Shown one piece after another: positions 1-8,382 of a stretch of DNA of 64,000 nucleotides. Origin of the DNA: Actinoplanes sp040639655 (lineage in GTDB: Bacteria; Actinomycetota; Actinomycetes; Mycobacteriales; Micromonosporaceae). The DNA lies in the NCBI RefSeq assembly GCF_040639655.1, contig NZ_JBFAAI010000017.1, forward strand, positions 153,373 through 217,372. Direction: 5' to 3'. Every line of letters begins with the position of its first letter. Position 1 is the first letter of the stretch. The position numbers and the translations under genes were made by a program. Below the pieces are notes generated by a model, which ran no database searches, was not told the DNA's origin, and saw nothing but the letters and a program-made list of their open reading frames with translations.

Positions 1-830
1 ACGCGCTGTCCGGCTACCTCTGGCTGACCGCCGGCGCACTGCTGCTCCTGGTCCCGGACGTGCGCCTGCTGGCGTTCGCCGGCTACCTGCCGATGCTGAT
101 CGCCGGCCTGCCGTTCGGCTGGCCGCCGGTCGACTACGGCGACGTCCTCACCTGGACGCTCGGGAACCAGGCGCTCGCCCTGACCGGCGGGGTGCTGATC
201 GTCCGCGCGGTGCTGACCTGGCAGCGGCGCGCAGCCGGTGCCTGCGAGGACTGCGGCCGCCGCGACGACGGCGAGGCGGGCTGGACCTCACCGCGGGCCG
301 CCGCCCGGTGGGGCCGGATCGCGGTGTGGATCGCCGCCGCCTGCCCCGCTGTGTACGCCGTGTCCCGCCTCGCCTGGGCGGCCGGCATCCCGCTGGGCAT
401 CGACGCCGGGGAGCTGAGTGCGATGCGTGCCGGCGGCGCTGCCGTCGCACCCGCCGGGCTGGGCGCGTTCGCGCTGGCCGGGGCGATTCTGACGCTCGGG
501 CTCACGCAGCGCTGGGGTGAGCGTTTCCCGCGCTGGATGGTCGGGCTCGCCGGGAAGCCGGTCCCGATCCGGCTGGCCACCGTACCGGCGACGATCGTGG
601 CCCTGCTGGTCGCCTCGGCCTCGGTCTGGGTGGTGACCGGCGAGCACAGTGTCAGCATGTTCGACGGAGCCGTCGTGCCCGTACTGCTGTGGCCGCTGTG
701 GAGTGTGGCCCTCGGCGCCGCGACGTACGCCTACCACCTGCGGCGCAGGCCTCCATGCACGCGTTGCGAAGGACACGGCAACGACGACGTTCCGGGTCTT
801 TTCACCGGGTCCGGAACGGGCGCATATTAG
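1..830 (+). CDS. Membrane protein with two CxxC motifs (5' truncated)
   Basis: The reading frame is open from base 3, so the gene begins left of the window; the GTG at 60 is only an internal candidate start. What remains is a multi-pass membrane protein with hydrophobic segments alternating with Arg-rich loops. A cytosolic-type loop carries CEDCGRRD and the tail carries CTRCEGHG, so two CxxC pairs could bind a metal or form a redox pair. I do not recognise a named family and assign no function. The DUF5703 gene follows 5 bases after the stop, which suggests co-transcription. Confidence 0.75.
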   Translation, partial: ALSGYLWLTAGALLLLVPDVRLLAFAGYLPMLIAGLPFGWPPVDYGDVLTWTLGNQALALTGGVLIVRAVLTWQRRAAGACEDCGRRDDGEAGWTSPRAAARWGRIAVWIAAACPAVYAVSRLAWAAGIPLGIDAGELSAMRAGGAAVAPAGLGAFALAGAILTLGLTQRWGERFPRWMVGLAGKPVPIRLATVPATIVALLVASASVWVVTGEHSVSMFDGAVVPVLLWPLWSVALGAATYAYHLRRRPPCTRCEGHGNDDVPGLFTGSGTGAY

Positions 831-835
831 ATCGC

Positions 836-1027
836 ATGGACTACGAATACGCGCCGCTGCGGTTGCCTTCGAACGTCGATCGCCTGACCGCGGCGGCGCA
901 GCTCGCCATTCAGGCCGAGTTCTCCGGCTGGGAGCTGGCCAGGGTTCAGCTCTTCGCCGACGGCTCCCGGAAAGTGATGCTCCGCCGCCGTCGCCAGCCC
1001 AGCCCGCAGCCCGGCCTCAGTTACTGA
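836..1027 (+). CDS. DUF5703-like small protein
   Basis: A 63-residue protein beginning MDYEYAPLRLP and containing GWELARVQLF and an Arg-rich stretch near the end. This pattern (YEY-PLRLP, GWELA, basic tail) is what I know as the actinobacterial DUF5703 family of small soluble proteins of unknown function. I chose ATG 836 over upstream in-frame starts because family members begin at this MDYEY and the preceding codons overlap the upstream membrane protein gene. The gene lies 5 bases after that stop codon and is followed by the repeat and hairpin region, which probably ends the transcript. Confidence 0.7.
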   Translation: MDYEYAPLRLPSNVDRLTAAAQLAIQAEFSGWELARVQLFADGSRKVMLRRRRQPSPQPGLSY

Positions 1028-1060
1028 GCGGCAACGCGGAAGCGGCAGGCAACCGCCATC

Positions 1061-1207
1061 GCAGCGGTAACCGTGCCCCGCCCATAGCGCCCCTGACGTC
1101 GAGGGCTCCAGAAACGGCAAGCGAAGCGTCGCCGCAGCCGTAACCGTGCCCCCCGGGCATCGCGCCCGCTGACGTCGAGGGCTCCGAAAACGGCAAGCGA
1201 AGCGTCG
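1061..1207. repeat. Tandem pair of about 73-bp imperfect repeats
   Basis: Two adjacent copies (1061-1132 and 1134-1207) share a cagSSgtaaccgtgcc start and a ctgacgtcgagggctcc core, and both end in cggcaagcgaagcgtcg. They fill the gap between two convergent genes. I see no coding potential here. Confidence 0.8.
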
Positions 1208-1233
1208 TCGTTTTCGGCGCCCTCGACGTCAGC
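1168..1233. terminator. Long hairpin between convergent genes
   Basis: The arm at 1168-1191 pairs with 1210-1233 at 23 of 24 positions, leaving an 18-base loop. It includes the core of the second tandem repeat and a reverse copy of it. Lying between a plus-strand gene ending at 1027 and a minus-strand gene ending at 1291, it could terminate both transcripts, but there is no T tract. Confidence 0.55.
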
Positions 1234-1290
1234 TTCAAGGGGCGCGATGCAGCGAGCCGGAGGCGAAGCAATCAAGCCCAGCAATCAGAC

Positions 1291-1983
1291 TCAGTGTCTG
1301 TGGCCGGCGTGGTCGTGACCCTCGTGGCCGTGGCCCTCGTGGTCGTCCTCGTCGGGCAGGAACGGGTGCTCGTCGAGCCGGCCGACCAGCACGTCGGTCT
1401 CCAGCGGGGCGAACGGGCCGGACCCGTCGGCGTCGTCGAAGGCCTCCAGGTCGAGGGGCTCGCCGACCTCGGTGACCGTGAGCAGACCGTCGAGCGGCTC
1501 CAGCTCGGGCACGTCCAGCGACGAGAGCGATCCGTCGCCGGCCTGCAGCAGCTCCAGCACGGCCTCACCGACCGACTCGACCGGACCGGCGTCCTCGTCC
1601 TCGGGCACCGCGCTGCGCCGGGCGGTCTCGGCGACCCGCAGCAGCGCCGAGACGCTGGGCACCCGGTAGTCGCGGCGCTGACGGACCGAGAGGATCTGCG
1701 GGTACGGGTCGGCGCCCGCCGCGCCCGGCTCGGTGATCTGGCCGAACCGCCGGTCCGCCTCGTCCGGGTCGATCGCTTCGACGTCCCAGGGCGTCACCTC
1801 GCCGAAAGCGTCGAGCAGCTGCTCGTCGTACGCGAAGGAGGCGTTGTTGAGGTCGACGTACGCCTGCCAGACGTCGTCGTCGTCGATGCGACCGGCGGCC
1901 GCCTTGACGGCCGCGAGGTGCGCCCGCGCCGCCTCGATCACCCGGTCGAGGGCGACGTCGAGTTCGGCGTTCTGGTCAGTCAT
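1291..1983 (-). CDS. Acidic protein with His-rich C-terminus
   Basis: A 230-residue, strongly acidic protein starting MTDQNAELDVAL. The last 20 residues are a run of His, Gly, Glu and Asp (EGHGHEGHDHAGHRH), a probable metal-binding tail. An ATG 54 bases further upstream would overlap the M20 peptidase gene. ATG 1983 is preferred because GGAAGGA stands about 11 bases before it. It lies 22 bases downstream of the peptidase gene, so the two form an operon. The body (residues 1-200) resembles conserved actinobacterial proteins of unknown function; metal storage or delivery to the zinc-dependent peptidase is only a guess from the His tail and position. Confidence 0.75.
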   Translation of the reverse strand: MTDQNAELDVALDRVIEAARAHLAAVKAAAGRIDDDDVWQAYVDLNNASFAYDEQLLDAFGEVTPWDVEAIDPDEADRRFGQITEPGAAGADPYPQILSVRQRRDYRVPSVSALLRVAETARRSAVPEDEDAGPVESVGEAVLELLQAGDGSLSSLDVPELEPLDGLLTVTEVGEPLDLEAFDDADGSGPFAPLETDVLVGRLDEHPFLPDEDDHEGHGHEGHDHAGHRH

Positions 1984-2005
1984 GGGATTGGGGGTCCTTC
2001 CGATC

Positions 2006-3313
2006 TCAGCTGTTTCGGAGCAAGCGGTCGAGCACACGCACGCCGAACTTTAGTCCCTCCACCGGAACTCGCTCGTCGATGCCGTGGAACAGCGCACTGA
2101 AGTTGAGGTCCGGCGGAAGCCGCAGCGGAGCGAAGCCGAAGCACCGGATGCCGAGGGTGGAGAAGGCTTTGGCGTCGGTGCCGCCGGACATCAGGTACGG
2201 CACGGTCCGCGCTCCCGGGTCCTCGGCGCGCAGCGCGGCACCCATGGCGTCGACCAGCGCCCCGTCGAACGAGGTCTCCACGGCCGGCTGCTGGTGGACG
2301 TGCTCGATCTCCAGGTCGGGGCCGATCACGTCACGCAGCTCGCGCAGGAACGCGTCGGCGTGTCCGGGCAGGGTGCGGCAGTCGATGGTGGCCGACGCCT
2401 TGCCGGGGATGACGTTGTCCTTGTAACCGGCCTCGAGACGGGTCGGGTTGGCGGTGTTGCGCAGGGTGGCACCGATGAGGTTGGCGATCGGGCCGAGCTT
2501 GGACACCGCGAGTTCCGGTTCGTCCGGGTCGAGTTCGATCCCGATGGCGTCGCTGACCTGTTCCAGGAAGGAGCGCACGGTCGGGGTGAGTACGGTCGGG
2601 AAGCGGTGCCGGCCGACCCGGGCGACGGCCTCGGCCAGTGTGGTGACCGCGTTGTCGTCGTGGATGAAGGAGCCGTGGCCGGGACGGCCGGTGGCGTGCA
2701 GGCGCAGCCAGTCGAGGCCTTTCTCGGCGGTCTGCACGAGATAGAGGCGAAGATCGTCGTTGACGGTGTACGAGTACCCGCCGACCTCACCGATCGCCTC
2801 CGTGCACCCCTCGAACGCGTCCGCGTGGTTCTGCGCGAGCCATTGGGAGCCGTACTCCATGCCGGCTTCCTCGTCGGCCGTGTAGGCCAGCACGATGTCA
2901 CGCGGCGGGACGTAGCCGGTGCGCCGCCACTCGCGGACGACGGCGAGGACCATGGCGTCGAAGTCCTTCATGTCGACCGCGCCGCGGCCCCACAGGTAGC
3001 CGTCCTTCTCCTCGCCGGCGAACGGGTGCACCGACCATTCGCTGGCGTCGGCCGGGACCACGTCGAGGTGGCCGTGCACGAGCAGCGCGCCGCGCGAGGG
3101 GTCGGCGCCGGGGATGCGGGCGATCAGGTTGGCCCGTTGCGGCGCCGACTCGAGCAACTCCGACTCGACGCCGACCTCGGCCAGCTTCTCCGCGACGTAT
3201 TCGGCGGCGGCCCGCTCTCCCACGGTGGTGCGCGGGTCGCCGGTGTTGGTGGTGTCGATGCGGAGGAGGTCGCGGCACAGGCCGACGACCTCGCCCTCGG
3301 CGGTCGTTGTCAT
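2006..3313 (-). CDS. M20/M25/M40 family metallopeptidase
   Basis: A 435-residue zinc-dependent amidohydrolase of the M20 family (dipeptidases, acetylornithine deacetylase, succinyl-diaminopimelate desuccinylase). The first metal motif is HGHLDVVPAD near residue 80, followed by GRGAVDMKDFDAM, the catalytic and metal-binding ADEEAG near residue 150, and the insert dimerisation domain (about 190-310) with GRPGHGS. Its length is usual for the family. The substrate cannot be read from the sequence; 'dipeptidase or acyl-amino-acid hydrolase' is the safest description. It starts at ATG 3313, heads the operon with the His-rich protein gene, and is divergent from the hemerythrin gene with a 67-base gap that must hold both promoters. 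Confidence 0.9.
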   Translation of the reverse strand: MTTTAEGEVVGLCRDLLRIDTTNTGDPRTTVGERAAAEYVAEKLAEVGVESELLESAPQRANLIARIPGADPSRGALLVHGHLDVVPADASEWSVHPFAGEEKDGYLWGRGAVDMKDFDAMVLAVVREWRRTGYVPPRDIVLAYTADEEAGMEYGSQWLAQNHADAFEGCTEAIGEVGGYSYTVNDDLRLYLVQTAEKGLDWLRLHATGRPGHGSFIHDDNAVTTLAEAVARVGRHRFPTVLTPTVRSFLEQVSDAIGIELDPDEPELAVSKLGPIANLIGATLRNTANPTRLEAGYKDNVIPGKASATIDCRTLPGHADAFLRELRDVIGPDLEIEHVHQQPAVETSFDGALVDAMGAALRAEDPGARTVPYLMSGGTDAKAFSTLGIRCFGFAPLRLPPDLNFSALFHGIDERVPVEGLKFGVRVLDRLLRNS

Positions 3314-3380
3314 CCGCCCTTCTTACCAGGAGGTTGTCACGGGGGTTTGCGCGCAGAGGCCCGGCGGGTACCAGCGGGCC

Positions 3381-3962
3381 GTGTCTGACGTTAACCTTCC
3401 CCCGCTGCCGCCGACCGGCGGCGAGATCCCCGGGCGCAGCATCGTCGATGTCGTCGCCGCGCAGCACCGCGAGCTCATCGGCCTGACCGAGCGCCTCAAC
3501 GCGAGCCCGGACGACCCGGACATCAAGTCCGTGCTGGTCGCGACGCTGTCGCGGCACCTGGCCGCCGAGGAGCAGTACCTCTACCCGGCGGTCCGTGCCG
3601 CGGTTCCGGGCGGCGAGCAGATCGCGGACCGGGAACTGGCCGAGGATCAGACGATCATGGAACAGCTGCGCGATCTGGAACGCACCGGCGACGGCCATGA
3701 GGGGCTCGCCGAGGCGGTGCGCCGGCACGTGGCCGCCGATGCCGGGGAACTGCTGCCGCTCCTGGAGCAGATGGTGCCGGCCGAGGACCTGGTCCGGCTG
3801 GGCAACCGTTTCGAGACCGCCGAGGAGGCCGCGCCGACCCGGCCGCACCCGTCCACACCGTCGACGCCGCCCTGGAACAAGGTGGTGGATCCGCTCGTCG
3901 GCGTGGCCGACAAGGTTCGTGACGTGATCACCTCTCGCGCCACATATGTGAGCGATCTGTAA
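3381..3962 (+). CDS. Hemerythrin domain-containing protein
   Basis: A 193-residue protein with a four-helix hemerythrin/HHE cation-binding domain at about residues 20-145. Expected ligand positions are visible: AQHREL in the first helix, SRHLAAEEQYLYP in the second and RRHVAAD in a later one. Such proteins bind a di-iron or similar centre and act in oxygen, nitric oxide or iron sensing. A proline-rich segment and a short tail (about 155-193) follow. GTG 3381 is chosen because the homologous part begins there; upstream in-frame starts overlap the divergent peptidase gene. There is no clear Shine-Dalgarno sequence, so a leaderless message is possible. Confidence 0.85.
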   Translation: MSDVNLPPLPPTGGEIPGRSIVDVVAAQHRELIGLTERLNASPDDPDIKSVLVATLSRHLAAEEQYLYPAVRAAVPGGEQIADRELAEDQTIMEQLRDLERTGDGHEGLAEAVRRHVAADAGELLPLLEQMVPAEDLVRLGNRFETAEEAAPTRPHPSTPSTPPWNKVVDPLVGVADKVRDVITSRATYVSDL

Positions 3963-4047
3963 TTAAACTATGACTGCAGCCGGTAAGCGGCGTGTGTCCT
4001 GTTCGTTCATACGTTTGTCACAGGTTGCCGATCATTCCACGGCTTGT

Positions 4048-4075
4048 GGACTAGCGTTCGATCCCTTTCTAGTCC
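4048..4075. promoter_or_regulatory. Inverted repeat upstream of LysR gene
   Basis: ggactag at 4048-4054 and ctagtcc at 4069-4075 form a perfect 7-bp inverted repeat with a 14-base spacer, ending 12 bases before the LysR start. It could be the regulator's own operator; this is inference. Confidence 0.4.
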
Positions 4076-4087
4076 TAACGTCACGCT

Positions 4088-5068
4088 ATGAACCTCGAGC
4101 TGCGGCATCTGAAGGTGGTCTGCGCCATCGCGGAGACCGGCAGCGTGACCAAGGCCGCGTCACAACTCGGCCTTGCCCAGCCTGCGCTCACCGCACAACT
4201 CCAGCGGATCGAGCGAACACTGGGTGGCCCGCTGTTCGACCGTGACCGCCGGGGCGCGCGCCCCACCGCCCTGGGAGAGCTGGTGCTGTCCCGCGCCAGA
4301 GTGCTGCTGCCCGCGATGAAGGGCCTGCAGGACGAAGCGGCCCGGCTTGCCGCCGGCGGCGATCACGACATCTTGAGCAGGTACCGGATCGGTGCGGTCG
4401 GCGGTCCCGTCGTCGCCCATCTGGTGCACCGCCTGTCGGCTGCCCAGCCGGAGGCACAGATCTCCACCCACGCGTCGTACTACATCTCCGAGCTGGCCGG
4501 CATGGTGCTCGCCGGCAAGCTGGACTTCGCCCAGGTCGGTGTCTGCGGGGACGCCCTGCCGTCGGCGGAGTACGGCCTGGTCTGGCAGACCATCGGAATG
4601 GACGCGGTCTGCGTGCTGATGCCGGACGACCACCCACAGGCCAAGAACCTGTCGGTCGACCTGGCGGAGCTGGCCGACGAGCAGTGGGTGGCCGGTGCCG
4701 GTGACGGCTGCTTCGGCGACTGTTTCGCGGCGGCCTGTGCGCGGTCCGGATTCGCCCCGCGCCGGGTCCTGGAGTCCGACGTGCGCAACTGTGTCGACAT
4801 GGTCGAACTGGGCCTGGCCATCGGTCTGTGCCAGCCGACGTTCCGCCCACCGGCGGGACTGACCAGCCGGCCGTTGCGTGGCGCCCCCCTGCGCTGGCGG
4901 CTGGTCCTCGGCTGGCACCCGGAGTCCCCGGCGTCGCGCAGCGCGTCCAAGCTGATGGATCACGCGACCGAGGCGTACCAGGAGATCCTGGCGCGCAACG
5001 AGCACTACACCCAGTGGATGCAGAGCCAGACCATGGGCGGCAGCAGCAACCACCTCGCCGCGGCCTGA
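4088..5068 (+). CDS. LysR family transcriptional regulator
   Basis: A 326-residue regulator. Residues 1-60 form the winged helix-turn-helix (LRHLKVVCAIAETGSVTKAA, then LGLAQPALTAQLQRIE), followed by the linker helix and a periplasmic-binding-protein-like effector domain from about residue 90 to 300. The target and ligand are not evident: both immediate neighbours (hemerythrin and Clp ATPase) are unlikely direct targets, so it may act at a distance. ATG 4088 is the natural start since LysR proteins begin close to this MNLELRHL. An inverted repeat just upstream may mediate autoregulation. A hairpin follows the gene. Confidence 0.9.
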   Translation: MNLELRHLKVVCAIAETGSVTKAASQLGLAQPALTAQLQRIERTLGGPLFDRDRRGARPTALGELVLSRARVLLPAMKGLQDEAARLAAGGDHDILSRYRIGAVGGPVVAHLVHRLSAAQPEAQISTHASYYISELAGMVLAGKLDFAQVGVCGDALPSAEYGLVWQTIGMDAVCVLMPDDHPQAKNLSVDLAELADEQWVAGAGDGCFGDCFAAACARSGFAPRRVLESDVRNCVDMVELGLAIGLCQPTFRPPAGLTSRPLRGAPLRWRLVLGWHPESPASRSASKLMDHATEAYQEILARNEHYTQWMQSQTMGGSSNHLAAA

Positions 5069-5078
5069 CCTCACGGAG

Positions 5079-5106
5079 AAGGGGCGCCCCGGGCGGGGCA
5101 CCCCTT
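5079..5106. terminator. Intrinsic-type hairpin between LysR and Clp genes
   Basis: aaggggcgcccc at 5079-5090 pairs with ggggcacccctt at 5095-5106 (11 of 12 pairs, 4-base loop). It sits between two convergent genes and can serve both. Confidence 0.7.
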
Positions 5107-5116
5107 CCCGGCCGGC

Positions 5117-7660
5117 TCAGCGGGCCGCGGCGGTCAGGTCCACATCGAAGACCAGCTCACCGTCACGGGCGTCCACCCGGACCGTACGGCCCGGCGCCAG
5201 ATCAGCGGCGATCAGCATCTTCGACAGCCGGTTGTCCAGCTCGCGCTGGATCGTGCGGCGCAGCGGGCGGGCCCCGAACTCGGGCTGGAACCCGCGCTCG
5301 GACAGCCAGTCCACCGCCTCCGGCGTGATCTCCATCCGTACGTCCTGCGCCTGCAGCCGCTGCCTGGTCTCACCGAGCATCATCTCGGTGATCCGGTGCA
5401 GCTGGTCGCTCTCCAGCTGCCGGAAGACGACGATCTCGTCGATCCGGTTGATGAACTCCGGCCGCAACTGCTCCTTGAGCCGGCGGTCCAGCCGGTCGCG
5501 CAGCTCGTCCTCGGCCGACCGGCCGGTGCCCTCGGCCCCGAAGCCGACACTGCGCTTCGAGCCGGTGATCAGATCCGAACCCAGGTTGCTCGTCATGATC
5601 AGCACGGTGTTCTTGAAACTGACCGTCCGGCCCTGACTGTCGGTGAGCCGCCCGTCGTCGAGTACCTGCAACAGCATGTTGAAGACGTCCGGGTGGGCCT
5701 TCTCGATCTCGTCCAGGAGCACCACGCTGTACGGTCGGCGCCGCACCGCCTCGGTCAGCTGCCCGGCCTCGTCGTAGCCGACGTATCCGGGCGGCGCACC
5801 GACCAGCCGCGACACGGTGTGCCGCTCCTGGAACTCGCTCATGTCCAGCCGGATCAGGCGGTCCTGCTCACCGAACAGCGCCTCCGCCAGCGACCGGGCC
5901 AGCTCCGTCTTGCCCACCCCGGTCGGCCCGAGGAACAGGAAGCTGCCGACCGGCCGGTCCGGGTCGCCGAGCCCGGCCCGCGAACGGCGCACCGCCTCGG
6001 CCACCGCGTTCACCGCGTCGTCCTGGCCGATCACGTGCCCGTGCAGGTGCTGTTCGAGACGCAGCAGACGGTCCCGCTCCGCCTCGGTCAGCTGGGCGAC
6101 CGGGATACCGGTGGCCCGCGACACCACCTCGGCGATCTCCTCCGGCGACACCTGCGGCACCCCGTCGGCACCCGCGTTCGGTCCGGCCAGCTGCGCCTTC
6201 AGCGCGTTGATCTCGTCCCGCAGCTGTGACGCCTGCTCGTAGTGCTCGGCCGCGACCGCCTGGTCCCGGTCCCGGGTCAGCTGCTCCAGACGCCGTTCCC
6301 GCTCCCGGCGGCCGGCGTCCGGTGTCTTGGTGCGCAACCGGACCCGCGCCCCGGCCTGGTCGATCAGGTCGATCGCCTTGTCCGGCAGGAACCGGTCGGT
6401 GATGTAGCGGTCGGACAGGATCGCCGCCGCGTCCAGGGCCGCGTCGGTTATCCGTACCTGATGGTGGGCCTCGTAGTTGTCCCGGAGGCCGCGCAGGATC
6501 GCCACGGTGTCCTCGACACTGGGCTCGCCCACCACGACCGGCTGGAAGCGCCGGGCCAGGGCGGCGTCCTTCTCGATGTGCTTGCGGTACTCGTCGAGGG
6601 TGGTCGCGCCGATCACCCGCAGCTGTCCCCGGGCCAGCGCCGGCTTGAGCATGTTCCCGGCGTCCATGCCGCCGCCCTCGCCACCGCCGCCCGCACCGAC
6701 CAGCGTGTGGATCTCGTCGAGGAAGACGATCAGCCCGTCCCCGGACGCCTTGATCTCCTCGATCACCTTCTTCAGGCGTTCCTCGAAGTCACCGCGGTAC
6801 CTGGTGCCCGCGACCAGCCCGGCGAGGTCCAGCTGGATGACCCGCTTGTCCTGCAGCGTCAGCGGCACCTCGCCGTCGACGATCCGCTGTGCCAGGCCCT
6901 CCACCACCGCGGTCTTGCCGACACCGGCCTCGCCGATCAGCACCGGGTTGTTCTTGGTACGCCGGGACAGGATCTCCACGGCCTGCTCGATCTCGTCCGC
7001 CCGGCCGATCACCGGGTCGATCTCGCCACGCCGGGCCGACTCGGTCAGGTCGACCCCGAACTGCTCGAGCGTCGGCGTCGGGGCGCCGGTCGAGCGCTGG
7101 CCGCTCTGGCCCGGGTTGTTCGGCTTCGGCAGCTCACTGTGGTGCGGGATGTTCCGCGGATCCACGATCCGCCCGGCGAGCAGACGGCCCGCCGCCGAGT
7201 CGGTGTTCATGCCGAGCGCCATCAGGATGTGTTCCGGCCCGATGTACGAGGCGCCCACCGCCCGCGAGATCTGCAGGCTGTCCAGGAGCGCCCGCTTCGC
7301 CGCCGGCGTCAGCGAGATGCTCTCCGGCAGCGCGCCGGGCCGCTCGGCCGGCCGGCCCAGCTCACTGAGCAGCCGGTCCGGGTCGGCGCCGGCCCGGCGC
7401 ACGGTGTCCTTCATGGGATCCTGCTGCAGCAACGCCCACAAAAGATGATCGGTGTCGAGGTCGGCGAGCGGCCGATCGGCGGCGGCCAGCTCGGCTGCCC
7501 GGCGTGCCGCGTCGGCAAGCACCTGCCGGGCGTCGTTGCTCATGTAACGCGCGATGTCGAAACGCTGCGCCTGGCGGCGCGGCTCGGCCGCACCGAAGAA
7601 GCGCGCGAACAGGTCGTCCCACTGGCCGGGCCCGGCAGGCCCGAACGGTCCGATGCTCAT
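5117..7660 (-). CDS. ClpC-like ATP-dependent Clp protease ATP-binding subunit
   Basis: An 847-residue Hsp100 unfoldase. After an unusual N-terminal extension of about 40 residues (phenylalanine and glycine rich), the double Clp_N repeat spans roughly 40-185. AAA+ module 1 has GEAGVGKT and the arginine-rich Walker B region; a UVR-type segment (EHYEQASQLRDEINAL) replaces a long ClpB middle domain; AAA+ module 2 has GPTGVGKT. A SVGFGAEG loop in module 2 resembles the VGF ClpP-docking loop of ClpC, so it probably feeds ClpP rather than acting as a ClpB disaggregase. The extension and divergence suggest a second ClpC paralogue. A HAIR-like palindrome lies about 180 bases upstream, consistent with heat-shock control. 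Confidence 0.9.
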   Translation of the reverse strand: MSIGPFGPAGPGQWDDLFARFFGAAEPRRQAQRFDIARYMSNDARQVLADAARRAAELAAADRPLADLDTDHLLWALLQQDPMKDTVRRAGADPDRLLSELGRPAERPGALPESISLTPAAKRALLDSLQISRAVGASYIGPEHILMALGMNTDSAAGRLLAGRIVDPRNIPHHSELPKPNNPGQSGQRSTGAPTPTLEQFGVDLTESARRGEIDPVIGRADEIEQAVEILSRRTKNNPVLIGEAGVGKTAVVEGLAQRIVDGEVPLTLQDKRVIQLDLAGLVAGTRYRGDFEERLKKVIEEIKASGDGLIVFLDEIHTLVGAGGGGEGGGMDAGNMLKPALARGQLRVIGATTLDEYRKHIEKDAALARRFQPVVVGEPSVEDTVAILRGLRDNYEAHHQVRITDAALDAAAILSDRYITDRFLPDKAIDLIDQAGARVRLRTKTPDAGRRERERRLEQLTRDRDQAVAAEHYEQASQLRDEINALKAQLAGPNAGADGVPQVSPEEIAEVVSRATGIPVAQLTEAERDRLLRLEQHLHGHVIGQDDAVNAVAEAVRRSRAGLGDPDRPVGSFLFLGPTGVGKTELARSLAEALFGEQDRLIRLDMSEFQERHTVSRLVGAPPGYVGYDEAGQLTEAVRRRPYSVVLLDEIEKAHPDVFNMLLQVLDDGRLTDSQGRTVSFKNTVLIMTSNLGSDLITGSKRSVGFGAEGTGRSAEDELRDRLDRRLKEQLRPEFINRIDEIVVFRQLESDQLHRITEMMLGETRQRLQAQDVRMEITPEAVDWLSERGFQPEFGARPLRRTIQRELDNRLSKMLIAADLAPGRTVRVDARDGELVFDVDLTAAAR

Positions 7661-7835
7661 CAGTCTCTCTTCTCCTGGTACCTCGGGCCGGTCGCCCCGC
7701 AGGGCCTACCCGGCCGCCCGGGCGGCAAACGCGCCGTCCGCGTGTGTCCGGCCAGGACCGGATCCGGTTGCGATTCCTGTCCCGACCAGGGACTACAGCG
7801 CCCGGACCGTCCCGCTGATTCCCGGATCGCCGAAA

Positions 7836-7860
7836 AAGTTGACACGACTACACTCAACTT
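7836..7860. promoter_or_regulatory. HAIR-like palindrome between Clp and NYN genes
   Basis: aagttga (7836-7842) and tcaactt (7854-7860) are a perfect inverted repeat with 11 bases between. Read on the minus strand, TTGAGT-N7-TGTCAA matches the HspR HAIR consensus (CTTGAGT-N7-ACTCAAG) closely. On the plus strand TACACT (7849-7854) stands 8 bases before ATG 7862, a possible -10 box giving a leaderless message. Binding by HspR is inference. Confidence 0.5.
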
Positions 7861-7861
7861 C

Positions 7862-8344
7862 ATGGCCGCGCCGCAGGATCCGCACTCCGCTCCACCGCCC
7901 TCCCCGGCACCGTCGCCCTCGCCTTTCCCGCAGCCTTCCCCGCCGTCGGCCCCGCTGCCCGCGGATTCCGGGATCCCGTTGGTGATCGTCGACGGCGCCA
8001 ACGTGGTCGGCTCGGTCCCGGACGGGTGGTGGCGCGACCGGGCGGGTGCGGCCGGGCGGCTCCGCGACAGCCTGGCGACGGTCCCCGCCACCGGCCTGCC
8101 CGACGTGCCGGCGCCGGTGGAGGTGATCCTGGTGGTCGAGGGGAAGGCCCGGGACATTCCGCAGGGCCCGCCCGGGGTGGACGTCGAACGCGCGTCCGGC
8201 TCCGGCGATGACAAGATCGTTGATCTGGTACGCGGTACGCCCGCCGGCCGCCGCACCATCGTCGTCACCGCGGACCGCGGGCTGCGCGACCGTGTCACCG
8301 CCCTCGGCGCCGAGGTCCGCGGCCCGTCCGCGGTCCCCCGCTGA
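7862..8344 (+). CDS. NYN/PIN-like putative nuclease domain protein
   Basis: A 160-residue protein. Residues 1-38 are a low-complexity Pro/Ser/Ala tail; the rest is a small alpha/beta domain with VIVDGANVVGS, VILVVEGKA, GSGDDKIVDLV and VVTADRGLRDRV. The DGAN, GDD and TADRGL acidic motifs are those of NYN/PIN-type metal-dependent nucleases, though close actinobacterial relatives are often labelled NTP pyrophosphohydrolase. RNA cleavage is inference. ATG 7862 is chosen; it abuts the HAIR-like palindrome and a TACACT -10-like box, so the message may be leaderless and stress-linked together with the divergent Clp gene. Confidence 0.7.
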   Translation: MAAPQDPHSAPPPSPAPSPSPFPQPSPPSAPLPADSGIPLVIVDGANVVGSVPDGWWRDRAGAAGRLRDSLATVPATGLPDVPAPVEVILVVEGKARDIPQGPPGVDVERASGSGDDKIVDLVRGTPAGRRTIVVTADRGLRDRVTALGAEVRGPSAVPR

Positions 8345-8382
8345 CCGCCCAGTCCGGCTGACGGGTCGAGGCCTGGTCGAGG

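Noticed and set aside
6242..8344. Long plus-strand open frame across the Clp gene
   Set aside because: It is the antisense shadow of the ClpC-like gene up to about 7660; only the last part from ATG 7862 looks real.
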